Shown in pieces: positions 31,234 through 39,336 of a stretch of 39,617 nucleotides of DNA. A program made the position numbers and the translations under genes. Numbering within the stretch: the stretch's first letter is position 1; the number at the start of each line of letters is the position of its first letter. Where the stretch lies: the NCBI GenBank assembly GCA_900018345.1, contig FCNA01000074.1, forward strand, positions 1 through 39,617, written 5' to 3'. The notes under the pieces were generated by a model, which was not told the origin of the DNA, did no database searches, and saw only the letters and a list, made by a program, of their open reading frames with translations. The stretch comes from Clostridiales bacterium CHKCI006 (lineage in GTDB: Bacteria > Bacillota_I > Bacilli_A > Erysipelotrichales > Coprobacillaceae).

Positions 31234-33426
31234 CTACTTGAGTTCATCTTTTAAAGATAACAGACTTGCGAACGGTGAATCTTCTACGCTCATTTTCGCT
31301 TCCTGCTTTTGTTTTGCCATATACTTTTTGACATCCGTTTTAGCAGCCTGATTTTTACGTTCCGCCCGTTCTTTTTGGAAAGCATCCATATGCTGGCGAT
31401 AACCGCAGTTGCGGCACACAAACATTTGCTTCTCCCCTTGTCCAACTAATTCCATTTTCTTATGACAGTTCGGACATCTCGCATTTGTCAAAATCGCTAA
31501 TCGTTCTTTATAATGACATTCACGATTCGAACATACCAGCATGCGTCCTTTTTTAGAGTTCACTTCTAACAACGCCGCTCCACACTCAGGACATTTCTTC
31601 CCGGTCATATTATCATGCTTAAATTTACCATCCGTGGTCTCAATTTCCTTAATGATGTCTTGGGTATACTTCCGAATCTCTTTAATAAAGGTCTCAGGTT
31701 TTTCTTTGCCTTTCGCAATTTTGCCTAATTCGATTTCCCATTTAGCGGTTAATTCAGGTGAACGCAAGTCAGCCGGAACCAAGCCTAGCAGTTGTTTGCC
31801 TTTAGCTGTGACATGAATTTCCTGACCGCGTTTTTCGATCAGATACGTATTAAACAATTTATCAATAATATCCGCTCTCGTTGCGACTGTCCCCAAGCCA
31901 CCTGTTTCAACCAAAGTCTGATTAAACTTCTTAGATTGTGATCGCATATACTTGACCGGATTTTCCATCGCTGACAGTAATGTCGCTTCATTAAAATAAG
32001 CGGGCGGCTGTGTTTTTCCGGACGTCTTGATGATTCGGTCAATCGATAACACATCCCTTTTATTGATTAACGGCAAAGACTGATTATCCAGCTCATCCTC
32101 GTCATCCTCATCCATATGACGCTGATCAACCATCTTCCACCCCTTTTTCTTCTCTCTTTTGCCAGCTGCCACAAAGGTTTCATCCCCTACGACAGCTTTC
32201 AATGTCGTCTTCTCATATTCATAAGGGGGTAATAACACCGCTAAGAAACGTTTCAAGACCAAATCATAAATTCTTCTTTCTCCGTCTGTGAAATCATAGA
32301 AATCAGCCGGTTTCTCCGTAGGAATGATCGCATGGTGATCAGAAACCTTCGCATTATTCACAAAGTGAGATTGTTTCTTGATGGGTTTAGCTAAGATTTC
32401 TTCAATCACATTATCATAATCCCCTCCGAGACTCGCTTCTAAACGCTCCTTGAGTGTAGGCACAATATCATCCGTCAAATAGCGTGAGTCGGTTCGAGGA
32501 TAGGTGAGGACCTTATGGTGCTCATAAAGACTCTGCATTATATTCAATGTTTCCTTCGCTGAATAACCAAACAGTCGGTTTGCATCACGCTGCAGCTCTG
32601 TGAGATCATACAACAAAGGGGCATACTGTTTCTTTTGAGATGTCTGGATATCTGTCACTTTAAGCTTTTGTCCGTTGAATCGGTCCATGACTTTTTCAAT
32701 GGCCTGCGCATCAAACCAATGGCTTTCATTCTTCTTTGAACGCCAGCTCCAATGAATCTTACCGGCATCAACCTGTATACCATAATAAGTTTGAGGTTTA
32801 AACTGACGAATTTCTTCTTCACGCTGATTAATTAAAGCCAAAGTAGGTGTCTGTACGCGACCACAAGCTAATTGTGCATTATATTTACATGTTAATGCTC
32901 GTGTCGCATTAATACCTACCAGCCAGTCTGCCACACTGCGACTATACGCACTATGATAAAGTGGTTCATACTCTTTGGCATTCTTTAAATTCTTGAATCC
33001 CTCACGAATCGCTTTATCCGTCACTGATGAAATCCATAGACGTTTCATCTTCTTTTTGATGCCTGCTTTCTGAATGATCCAGCGAGCAACCAGTTCGCCT
33101 TCTCTACCAGCATCTGTCGCAATCACAATCTCAGAAACATCCTGTCGCATCATTTGCGTACGACAAGCCTGATACTGTTTGGATGTCTTTCCTATCACGA
33201 CCAAAGACATACGATCAGGCATGATAGGCAGATCTTCCAAATGCCAGCTTTGATATTTCTTATCATATTTCTCTGGGTCCGCTAAAGTTACCAAATGTCC
33301 CAAAGCCCAGGTGACCACATACTGGTTTCCTTCCAAAGCACCATTTAATTTCTTATTACAATTCAACACCCTTGCAATATCTCTTGCAACGGATGGTTTT
33401 TCCGCTAATACTAATGTTTTGCTCAT
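31234..33426 (-). CDS. topB: DNA topoisomerase III (type IA)
   Basis: 730 residues from ATG 33426, after AAAGGATG; the frame is open 12 codons further. The TOPRIM domain has TLVLAEKPSVARDIARVLN and the metal motif IATDAGREGELVARW; the active-site Tyr lies in VLTYPRTDSRYL; CGRVQTPTLALI is typical of TopB. The C-terminus carries two four-Cys zinc ribbons (CPECGAAL...CSNREC; CPNCHKKM...CRNCGY). It relaxes and decatenates DNA at recombination or fork intermediates. Plasmid and ICE copies exist, but nothing else here suggests an ICE, so it is probably a chromosomal copy. Confidence 0.95.
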   Translation of the reverse strand: MSKTLVLAEKPSVARDIARVLNCNKKLNGALEGNQYVVTWALGHLVTLADPEKYDKKYQSWHLEDLPIMPDRMSLVVIGKTSKQYQACRTQMMRQDVSEIVIATDAGREGELVARWIIQKAGIKKKMKRLWISSVTDKAIREGFKNLKNAKEYEPLYHSAYSRSVADWLVGINATRALTCKYNAQLACGRVQTPTLALINQREEEIRQFKPQTYYGIQVDAGKIHWSWRSKKNESHWFDAQAIEKVMDRFNGQKLKVTDIQTSQKKQYAPLLYDLTELQRDANRLFGYSAKETLNIMQSLYEHHKVLTYPRTDSRYLTDDIVPTLKERLEASLGGDYDNVIEEILAKPIKKQSHFVNNAKVSDHHAIIPTEKPADFYDFTDGERRIYDLVLKRFLAVLLPPYEYEKTTLKAVVGDETFVAAGKREKKKGWKMVDQRHMDEDDEDELDNQSLPLINKRDVLSIDRIIKTSGKTQPPAYFNEATLLSAMENPVKYMRSQSKKFNQTLVETGGLGTVATRADIIDKLFNTYLIEKRGQEIHVTAKGKQLLGLVPADLRSPELTAKWEIELGKIAKGKEKPETFIKEIRKYTQDIIKEIETTDGKFKHDNMTGKKCPECGAALLEVNSKKGRMLVCSNRECHYKERLAILTNARCPNCHKKMELVGQGEKQMFVCRNCGYRQHMDAFQKERAERKNQAAKTDVKKYMAKQKQEAKMSVEDSPFASLLSLKDELK

Positions 33427-33490
33427 GAAATCATCCTTTCTCAGATTCACATATCTATACATTAATTTAACCTAAATAAGTAAAAGATGC

Positions 33491-33525
33491 AAATAAAAAT
33501 GATCGCCTCCTTACAAGCGATCATT
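33491..33525 (-). terminator. Intrinsic terminator after the TPR gene
   Basis: The minus-strand stem AATGATCGC/GCGATCATT (33498-33506 with 33517-33525) is followed by a T-rich tail, overlapping the stop codon. Confidence 0.8.
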
Positions 33526-34951
33526 AGTTATGCGTGAATCTAGAAAAGGAATCATCCAATTCTTCCCAATCATCCTCACCTAAATCATCATCTTCAAAGA
33601 ATAAATCATCCGATTCCATCAGTTGACTTCTTAAAGTTAATTCATCCTCTGAAAACAAAAAATCATGCCTATTCTCATTTTTCTTTGTAAATATTAATTC
33701 ACTAGGACTAATCAATTGTTTGCCCATCAACGGCTGTAATGCATGGATGGCTTCCTCATACATACGATTATAATAATAGTAGTTGATGATTTCGATTTTT
33801 ATAGTATCCTTATCTATTTCTTCTAAATCACTTTCATAGTTTTTTAATATGTTTTGGAGGACTTGCATCGTTTTATGGCTATATCTATCTTGTATCATTA
33901 GTTCCAGCCAATCTAGCAAAAGATAAATATAATCACCACAACTAGGTGCTTTCTTTCCTAATTGAACATAATTAGATGCCATTGGTTCTTCTCCAATTCG
34001 ATAACAACAAAATGCTATGTTAAAATAGACATCATTATCATTCAATGTTTCTAAAGCTTTCTGATAGTAAAATACTGCTTTCTTATAATCATGTAGTAAG
34101 GAATAAGTCCAAGCAATATTATTAAACAGAATCTCAATATTTCGCAACCTATATTGTTTAACTGTATAATCTTCCAGTAACTTTAAATCATTTTTTAATG
34201 ATGCTTGAATCTCTCCAGATATTCTCAGTAAACCTGAATACTTCAAATTTAAGTTTTCAAGCATAGCAATGTTGTTTGCTTCACTTAAATATCGTTTAGC
34301 TTGAAAATAATTATTCTTTGCTTTTTCAAGATTACCTAAACTTCTAAAAATAGATAATCCAGTATAATAAAGTCTACCTTTAAGATTAATATCTTCGCAA
34401 GGCAAGCTGGACACGTAATTAAAAATATTCAATATACCTTTATACTGAGATGTGTTATCTAAATATGAAAGTAAGAAAACATAATAAAGTTTTCTATAAT
34501 AACTAGAAAGAAAAGGCATAATTACAGAAAAACGATCCAGATAATACCTTAAATTTAAATAATCCTCTGTAACTGAAATACAAAAAATATATTTCATCAT
34601 GAGAATATCTATGCTGTATGGAGACGATTTTAGACTATCCGCTTGCTGTAGTATTTGATGATATATTTTTGTTCTATCATCCAATGAATAAAATACTGCA
34701 TAAAAAAAATCATTACGCAGTTTTTCAAAAGAAAGATTTCTTTTAAAAACAGAATTTACATCTGTATTTAAAAAAATGAGTACTTTAACTACATCATCAT
34801 TAACTCTATAACAAGTATTCAAAGAATTTATCAATTGATTGCTATCAACTTGGACATTCTTTGCAAGAAAATACTCATCAACTTTGTTATCGTACATTTT
34901 CAATTTTATATATGCTGCTAAATGGTTACTTATAAATCTTTTCGCAGTCAT
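33524..34951 (-). CDS. TPR-repeat protein, possible peptide receptor/regulator
   Basis: 475 residues, mostly alpha-helical. TPR-like pairs are visible around 170-330 (LKGRLYYTGLSIFRSLGNLEKAKNNYFQAKRYL; ILFNNIAWTYSLLHDYKKAVFYYQKALETL; DVYFNIAFCCYRIGEEPMASNYVQLGKKA). The first about 60 residues have no confident helix-turn-helix. The end is strongly acidic (DDLFFEDDDLGEDDWEELDDSF). The gene is much richer in A and T than its neighbours, suggesting acquisition. Its start is six bases behind the stop of a small secreted-peptide gene. RRNPP-type regulators pair a TPR protein with a secreted pro-peptide, which is the analogy here; it is not proven by sequence. The start at 34951 has little ribosome binding site of its own. 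Confidence 0.65.
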   Translation of the reverse strand: MTAKRFISNHLAAYIKLKMYDNKVDEYFLAKNVQVDSNQLINSLNTCYRVNDDVVKVLIFLNTDVNSVFKRNLSFEKLRNDFFYAVFYSLDDRTKIYHQILQQADSLKSSPYSIDILMMKYIFCISVTEDYLNLRYYLDRFSVIMPFLSSYYRKLYYVFLLSYLDNTSQYKGILNIFNYVSSLPCEDINLKGRLYYTGLSIFRSLGNLEKAKNNYFQAKRYLSEANNIAMLENLNLKYSGLLRISGEIQASLKNDLKLLEDYTVKQYRLRNIEILFNNIAWTYSLLHDYKKAVFYYQKALETLNDNDVYFNIAFCCYRIGEEPMASNYVQLGKKAPSCGDYIYLLLDWLELMIQDRYSHKTMQVLQNILKNYESDLEEIDKDTIKIEIINYYYYNRMYEEAIHALQPLMGKQLISPSELIFTKKNENRHDFLFSEDELTLRSQLMESDDLFFEDDDLGEDDWEELDDSFSRFTHN

Positions 34952-34956
34952 AAAAT

Positions 34957-35130
34957 TTAATCGTGTGGATTCTTTTCATGTTTTGGATCAATATATTCGC
35001 ACACATGTGTGCATCCTTCGCCTGTTTCAGGATTGTATCCACAGTTTTCATCATGAACATGTGTACAATGTCCTACTGTACAAGTTAACGCTAAGATTGA
35101 GACTAATAAAAAACTTAAAATCTTTTTCAT
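34957..35130 (-). CDS. Small secreted Cys/His-rich peptide
   Basis: 57 residues from ATG 35130, which follows GAGAGGA; a start five codons further upstream is less likely. MKKILSFLLVSILALTCTVG is a clear signal peptide. The mature part of about 36 residues is rich in Cys and His: C22, C30, C40, C44 and H21, H24, H26, H42, H51, H56. It contains CTHVHDENCGY, a motif repeated in many large surface proteins of gut Firmicutes, and CTHV occurs twice. It may bind metal or be disulfide-bonded. It precedes the TPR gene by five bases and must be co-transcribed. Confidence 0.75.
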   Translation of the reverse strand: MKKILSFLLVSILALTCTVGHCTHVHDENCGYNPETGEGCTHVCEYIDPKHEKNPHD

Positions 35131-35145
35131 TTTAAATCCTCTCAC

Positions 35146-35443
35146 TACAATTTTCCTTAACTATACTTCTCTATGCTCTCCCAACATAGAGAAGTAAGAT
35201 TGGAGACAACTGCAGCTCTCCCTTTCTTCGTGGCATTTGTTCCATAATAAATATATCACACAAAAAATGAGAAATAAAGGGGTAAATGATAAAAATCAAG
35301 CGTTTTCATTGCATTAATAGGACAAATTCAATTATTTTCGGATAAATGTTGGAAAATATAAACGATTGTATATTTACTTTTAATTTAGAATAGATTACAA
35401 TAAAGATAGATAAAAATAATTTTAATAATAACGAGGTGATATT
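35146..35443. promoter_or_regulatory. AT-rich divergent regulatory region
   Basis: No gene. An 11-bp perfect hairpin ACTTCTCTATG/CATAGAGAAGT (35165-35175 with 35185-35195, 9-base loop) lies in the leader of the secreted-peptide gene, about 35 bases before its start. Towards the membrane-protein genes (plus) a candidate promoter is TTTACT, 17 bp, TACAAT near 35373-35402, about 40 bases before the ATG at 35444. Confidence 0.5.
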
Positions 35444-36220
35444 ATGCTATCGAAACGAACGATGATGAGCTATGCCCTTTATCTGTTAGTACTGATTCTC
35501 ATGTCTTTGGGCTTCTATTGGTGGGCATCTCTTTTCTGCTTAGAGCCTGTCCTGACAATAGGAGAGACGTTGACACCATTTCAGATTGGTCTACTATCTG
35601 TCATCGGCTGGACTGGCGTTAGTGCCTTATTAATGATTGACGTTTGGTCATGTCCTACTAAAACAGATCGCTTGATTATGATAGGATCAGGCATCTTATA
35701 TCTCCTTGTTATATTTTGTTTGTTGTCTAGACAATATCGGATGATTTATCAAGATGTTAATGTGGTGGAAGCCAATGTCAGTATCACTTATTTTATCTCT
35801 GGTATTTTAACTTTGATTCCATATTTAGTTATTGGTGACATGCTGGTTCATACACAAAAGATAGATTGGTGGGTCAACTTGATTCTAATTGGTGTACTTA
35901 ACTTCTTTGTCCCTATTTTCTTAATCCTCTTCAATCATGCAGCGCTCAATCAATTAGCGCATATGACTCCTGAAATCTATCTTGGTGCTTCTGTCGCTGG
36001 TGCTTTGAGCTTTGCTTATGGCTATTATCATCAAGGGAAGCACAATCTTTATTTGATCATAGGCATACTGCTTGGAAATTTATTGCTTTATTACCTAAAT
36101 AAAGCGTTCGGCTCTGAAATTATCATTTATCCTTTCTTAATCATGCGTTTTCTCTACCCAATCTTGCTTTCTTTTGGTGCTGGATGGCTCATGCAGAAGC
36201 GAAATGAGGTGTCATTATGA
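35444..36220 (+). CDS. Multi-pass membrane protein, unknown function (paralogue A)
   Basis: 258 residues with about eight hydrophobic helices (near 10-30, 45-65, 78-95, 113-132, 141-160, 175-190, 198-213 and 225-246) and no catalytic motif that I recognise. GASVAGALSFAYGYYHQGKHNLYLI near residue 175 is echoed in the next gene. GAGGTGAT precedes the ATG. Its TGA overlaps the ATG of the next gene by four bases, so both are translated together and may form a heteromer. Such pairs can be permease parts, but no ATPase is adjacent. Confidence 0.75.
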   Translation: MLSKRTMMSYALYLLVLILMSLGFYWWASLFCLEPVLTIGETLTPFQIGLLSVIGWTGVSALLMIDVWSCPTKTDRLIMIGSGILYLLVIFCLLSRQYRMIYQDVNVVEANVSITYFISGILTLIPYLVIGDMLVHTQKIDWWVNLILIGVLNFFVPIFLILFNHAALNQLAHMTPEIYLGASVAGALSFAYGYYHQGKHNLYLIIGILLGNLLLYYLNKAFGSEIIIYPFLIMRFLYPILLSFGAGWLMQKRNEVSL

Positions 36221-37008
36221 AAATGAAACAATATTTAACGGGTTATCTCATTGAATTGATCATTCTTGGATTGACTGGTCTAGGTATTTGGGCCTGGTAC
36301 AGTACGATGCTTCCAGGATCTTTGAATCAGTTTACAGAAAATAAGATGAGTGAACTTTATCTCCTTTTGATGCTTTGCATAACGAGCCTGTTAGTGGCCA
36401 ATGGATACTATTCAAGAAACAGATGGGATCATCTGGAAAAAACAATCTTAGCATCCTGCTTCTTTGTGCTTGCCTGGTTCTTATTAAAAGAAAGATTTGT
36501 TGATCTTTCTATACGACAAGATGATACGATGAGAGATATATACAGCAGGATCTTAATGAACGAATGTCTAGTTACCATCCTTTATCTTGCACTTGGCTCT
36601 TTGCTGATGCGAGCCACCAGGCTGAATGGAACGCTCCAGTTTGTACTGATCCTGACTTTGATGAGTTCCTTTTTCTTCTTTTCTTCGCTGCTCTATTTAG
36701 ATGCCATTAATGTTGAACAAATCTTCTATCGCAATACGATGGCTCAGTTTGATATCGTTATTGCCTGTGCTTTGTGCTTTACCTATGGTTACCATCACAC
36801 TAAAAAAGCGAATCTAAGACTTATGGCAAGTGTAGCAGGGATGTTTATCTTCATGATTCTAGCCATGTGGCTTAAGCACTTCCCTTTAACGATGGCAGGA
36901 CTGCTGGAAATGGCTAGTCGTGTATGGATTCCTCTTTTTCTGGCCCAAAGCGGTGGTCTAATCCTTCAAAAACTATCTTTTAAACAGATAAAAAGCCAAT
37001 CCTCGTGA
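36217..37008 (+). CDS. Multi-pass membrane protein, unknown function (paralogue B)
   Basis: 263 residues with about eight hydrophobic segments. The segment ACALCFTYGYHHTKKANLRLMAS aligns with the equivalent part of the preceding protein, and both place it between the fifth and seventh helices. Overall similarity is low, so this is an old duplication. The stop codon is inside the bidirectional terminator at 36992. Function unknown. Confidence 0.75.
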   Translation: MKMKQYLTGYLIELIILGLTGLGIWAWYSTMLPGSLNQFTENKMSELYLLLMLCITSLLVANGYYSRNRWDHLEKTILASCFFVLAWFLLKERFVDLSIRQDDTMRDIYSRILMNECLVTILYLALGSLLMRATRLNGTLQFVLILTLMSSFFFFSSLLYLDAINVEQIFYRNTMAQFDIVIACALCFTYGYHHTKKANLRLMASVAGMFIFMILAMWLKHFPLTMAGLLEMASRVWIPLFLAQSGGLILQKLSFKQIKSQSS

Positions 37009-37016
37009 TTGGCTTT
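36992..37016. terminator. Bidirectional terminator between convergent genes
   Basis: Stem AAAGCCAAT/ATTGGCTTT (36992-37000 with 37008-37016) serves the membrane-protein pair on the plus strand and the EIIB-like gene on the minus strand. It overlaps both stops. Confidence 0.75.
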
Positions 37017-37629
37017 AGTGTACGCTCAATACCTCATTGAGCACATGATTGACATTGCCTGTCGCAAAATCTAACGTATCGATCTTCATGAGCTTACTGC
37101 CATACCTCTCTTTAAGCTCCGGATATTTATAGGCAATCTGAGGAGCCAGTAAGATAACATCATAATCTTGTTGGACTTGATCTAAATCCAAATAGCTCAC
37201 GGCATCAATCGTGATATTCTCTTTTAATGGGGCCAATGCTTCTTGCATCAAATAAGCAAAATAAGAAGTGGTCAATCCTGATGTACAGCTTAATAAGATT
37301 TTCAACTGCTCATGGCTAGAAACTTTTGACGCATCTAATGACACCTCTTCGGTATGTCCGCATAAGAAATGAAAGAATGAGCGAATATGATCGACAATGA
37401 TCTTCATATCTGTCATTTCAAAATGCAGATAAAATACATTTTCGTCCGTTCGTTTATCCTCAATGGCCAGCTCTACGACGTTGTGCTCATGAAAATGAAT
37501 ACGCCCACGATATGGATCACTGCAGAAGTAAACACTGCAGGTATCCGGGCAAGCCTTGGCATGGCACATACCTGCTACCCACTGATAGATCAAAGACGGA
37601 AATAAATCATAATAAACTTCGTTCATCAT
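37015..37629 (-). CDS. EIIB-like protein with an N-terminal accessory domain
   Basis: 204 residues from ATG 37629 behind GGAGGAAGC. Residues 1-100 match the N-terminal domain of the EIIB-ROK fusion at 1068 (DLFPSLIYQWVAG against VSLFYQWILHY; VELAIEDKRTDENVFYLHFEM against IELTVLDKQSQENIFYIHFQM). Residues 109-204 match its EIIB-like domain: ILLSCTSGLTTSYFA keeps the Cys (C115) and LLAPQIAYKYP the second strand. There is no ROK part. This proves that the first two domains form a portable unit. The lack of EIIC/EIIA neighbours suggests a phospho-signalling rather than transport role. It lies behind DUF3737. Confidence 0.75.
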   Translation of the reverse strand: MMNEVYYDLFPSLIYQWVAGMCHAKACPDTCSVYFCSDPYRGRIHFHEHNVVELAIEDKRTDENVFYLHFEMTDMKIIVDHIRSFFHFLCGHTEEVSLDASKVSSHEQLKILLSCTSGLTTSYFAYLMQEALAPLKENITIDAVSYLDLDQVQQDYDVILLAPQIAYKYPELKERYGSKLMKIDTLDFATGNVNHVLNEVLSVH

Positions 37630-37661
37630 TGCTTCCTCCTTTTTTGGTCCCGAATAATAGG

Positions 37662-37691
37662 ATATGCAGCCTTTGGGCTGCATATACCTTT
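37662..37691. other. Perfect hairpin between DUF3737 and the EIIB-like gene
   Basis: Arms ATATGCAGCC and GGCTGCATAT (37662-37671 with 37676-37685), loop TTTG. A T run follows on the plus strand but not on the minus strand, the direction of both flanking genes. It could be an antisense terminator or a processing/attenuation hairpin in the intercistronic region. Confidence 0.6.
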
Positions 37692-37692
37692 T

Positions 37693-38532
37693 TTATTCTT
37701 CTGTAATAATTTGTGTTGCAGATGGATCGATCTTGGTTGGATCCATGATCAACTCACCAATACTTTTGGCTTTGATCACACCTGCTGTTGGATTAAAGAC
37801 ACTGTCGATATGATTTACGATCTCAGCATCCACTGTTGAATACTCAAAGGCCAAGGTAGTCTTCAGTAATTTACAATTGACCATTTTTAAGTTCTCGATA
37901 TAGCACAGTCCCTGCAAACTTTCAATGGTACAGTTCACAAAGGTCACATTCTTTGAATTCCAGCCTAAGTATTCACCAATGATGACAGAATCATAGACCG
38001 TGACATTCTCACAGTTCCAGAAAGCATCTTTAGAAATCAGCTTTGCATGATGTACCTCGATATTCTTACCGCCATCAAAACAGTAGTTACCTGTCAGATT
38101 GAGATCATTGATCGTAATATTCTCACTATTAAAACCAAAGTAGTCTCCTCTAGCCTGCACATGATTCAGATGGATATCATGACAGTTCCATAAGGTTTCC
38201 TGAGCTAAAGGCATATCGACATTTTCTAATTCGATATGACTAGAACGTCTGAATGTCTTTGGTGCTTCGATGATGCTGTCTTTAATTTGAATGTGGTGTG
38301 TGTACCAGATACCTGAACGGGCCGTTTCAAGTAAAGTCGAATCATTGACCTTGATATCGTTACAGTACCATAATGGGTATTTCCATTTAAAAATACAGTT
38401 ATTTAGCTGAACGCCTTTGCTTTCTTTTAATGGAGATTCCCCATCTTCAAAAATAGAATCTGTAATATTTAAATCAACGCTCTTAAATAGCGCTCTTTCA
38501 CCAGTGTAAATTCCCTGTACTAAGTTTTCCAT
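37693..38532 (-). CDS. DUF3737 family protein (beta-helix)
   Basis: 279 residues. The sequence is a run of short repeats of the type xhxNCxhxxxxxhWxxxxhxhxxS (FKWKYPLWYCNDIKVNDSTL, HIELENVDMPLAQETLWNCHDIHLNHV, ISKDAFWNCENVTVYDSVIIGEYLGWNSKNVTFVNCTI), the signature of a right-handed beta-helix and of DUF3737. There is no signal peptide, so it is probably cytosolic. Function is unknown. The MerR-type promoter directly upstream shows it is induced by some stress or ligand. GGAGGC precedes the ATG. Confidence 0.88.
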   Translation of the reverse strand: MENLVQGIYTGERALFKSVDLNITDSIFEDGESPLKESKGVQLNNCIFKWKYPLWYCNDIKVNDSTLLETARSGIWYTHHIQIKDSIIEAPKTFRRSSHIELENVDMPLAQETLWNCHDIHLNHVQARGDYFGFNSENITINDLNLTGNYCFDGGKNIEVHHAKLISKDAFWNCENVTVYDSVIIGEYLGWNSKNVTFVNCTIESLQGLCYIENLKMVNCKLLKTTLAFEYSTVDAEIVNHIDSVFNPTAGVIKAKSIGELIMDPTKIDPSATQIITEE

Positions 38533-38573
38533 TTACATGCCTCCGTTTTCTACCATTTTTCTCAACCATTACC

Positions 38574-38605
38574 ATTGTAAACCTTGAAGTCAACTCCAGG
38601 TCAAG
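38574..38605 (-). promoter_or_regulatory. MerR-type promoter with 19-bp spacer before DUF3737
   Basis: Minus strand TTGACC (38599-38604) and TACAAT (38574-38579) are separated by exactly 19 bp, and the spacer region carries the inverted CCTTGA/TCAAGG arms (38582-38606). The over-long spacer with a dyad between the boxes is the hallmark of promoters activated by MerR-family proteins through DNA distortion. No MerR gene is inside the window. Confidence 0.8.
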
Positions 38606-38733
38606 GGGTTTTCATCAATTATTTTCTTTTTTTATTTTTGACACTCTTAGTATAAATGAAAAGTAATTTTAGCACAAATACTTATATCTGATAGACAGTC
38701 ATAACTAAAAGGCATAATATAGTGTGCCCTATT

Positions 38734-39165
38734 TTATGCAGAAATTTCATTGGATGGCTTCATTGTTGTTGGGCGCATAGCACGTTTGAATAAATATGGA
38801 TAGATCAAAACTACCAGCACAGTACTCGTTCCCCAGCATAAAGGATTGATATAGGTCATTCCCTGGAATCCTAATGGATAGATCAAAAAGTACGTTCCTA
38901 AACATCTGACAATGATTTCCAAAATACCAACACCTAATGGAATGGAGGACTGACCTAGACCGGTTAAAACAAATCGAACAATGAAGTTGATTCCCAAAAT
39001 AAAGTAACATAAGGATGTAAAGGAAATGTATTGAACACCTAAAGCAATGACTTCGGTTTCCTGACTGTTCACAAATAAGCTCATGAACTGTGGTGCCAGG
39101 AAATGGGCCAGAACAGCGACGATAAGACTCAAAGAAATCGTGATTTTTATAAACTGGTTCCAAAG
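38734..39165 (-). pseudogene. MATE-family efflux protein, C-terminal remnant
   Basis: About 140 residues of the last third of a MATE transporter remain (VLAHFLAPQFMSLFVNSQETEVIALGVQYI, CYFILGINFIVRFVLTGLGQSSIPLG, QGMTYINPLCWGTSTVLVVLIYPYLFKRAM). Upstream, the frame hits a stop at 39166-39168, directly where the tail of a plus-strand gene begins. Eight or so transmembrane helices are missing, so it cannot function. No promoter is retained. Confidence 0.8.
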
Positions 39166-39221
39166 TCAAGGACAAAATGATGACAGAGAATAAAAAGTTT
39201 ATTGATACTCGCATTGATTGA
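39153..39221 (+). pseudogene. C-terminal tail of a lost plus-strand gene
   Basis: An open stretch of about 22 codons ends in KKFIDTRID and a TGA that overlaps an intrinsic terminator, the same arrangement as in several intact genes here. Its upstream part is gone: a stop codon lies at 39150 and the MATE remnant begins within the same bases. Too short to identify. Confidence 0.5.
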
Positions 39222-39250
39222 GGCAAGTCAGCTGACCTGCCTCAATTTTT
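39218..39250 (+). terminator. Intrinsic terminator behind the gene tail
   Basis: Stem TTGAGGCA/TGCCTCAA (39218-39225 with 39238-39245), with inner TCAGCTGA, followed by five T residues. Confidence 0.75.
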
Positions 39251-39336
39251 GCCATTTCCTACCTGTTTTGTTGTAGCACAAAAAGTGTACTCTTTTATAG
39301 CACACTCAGTTAGTTTATGGTAACTTGCCTGCCTTC

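Noticed and set aside
31234-33426. topB as a marker of an integrative conjugative element
   Set aside because: No relaxase, type IV secretion, integrase or attachment site is visible nearby.
38747-39226. 159-codon minus-strand ORF over the MATE remnant
   Set aside because: Another frame of the same DNA; the MATE-homologous frame explains the sequence, and this ORF has no family features.
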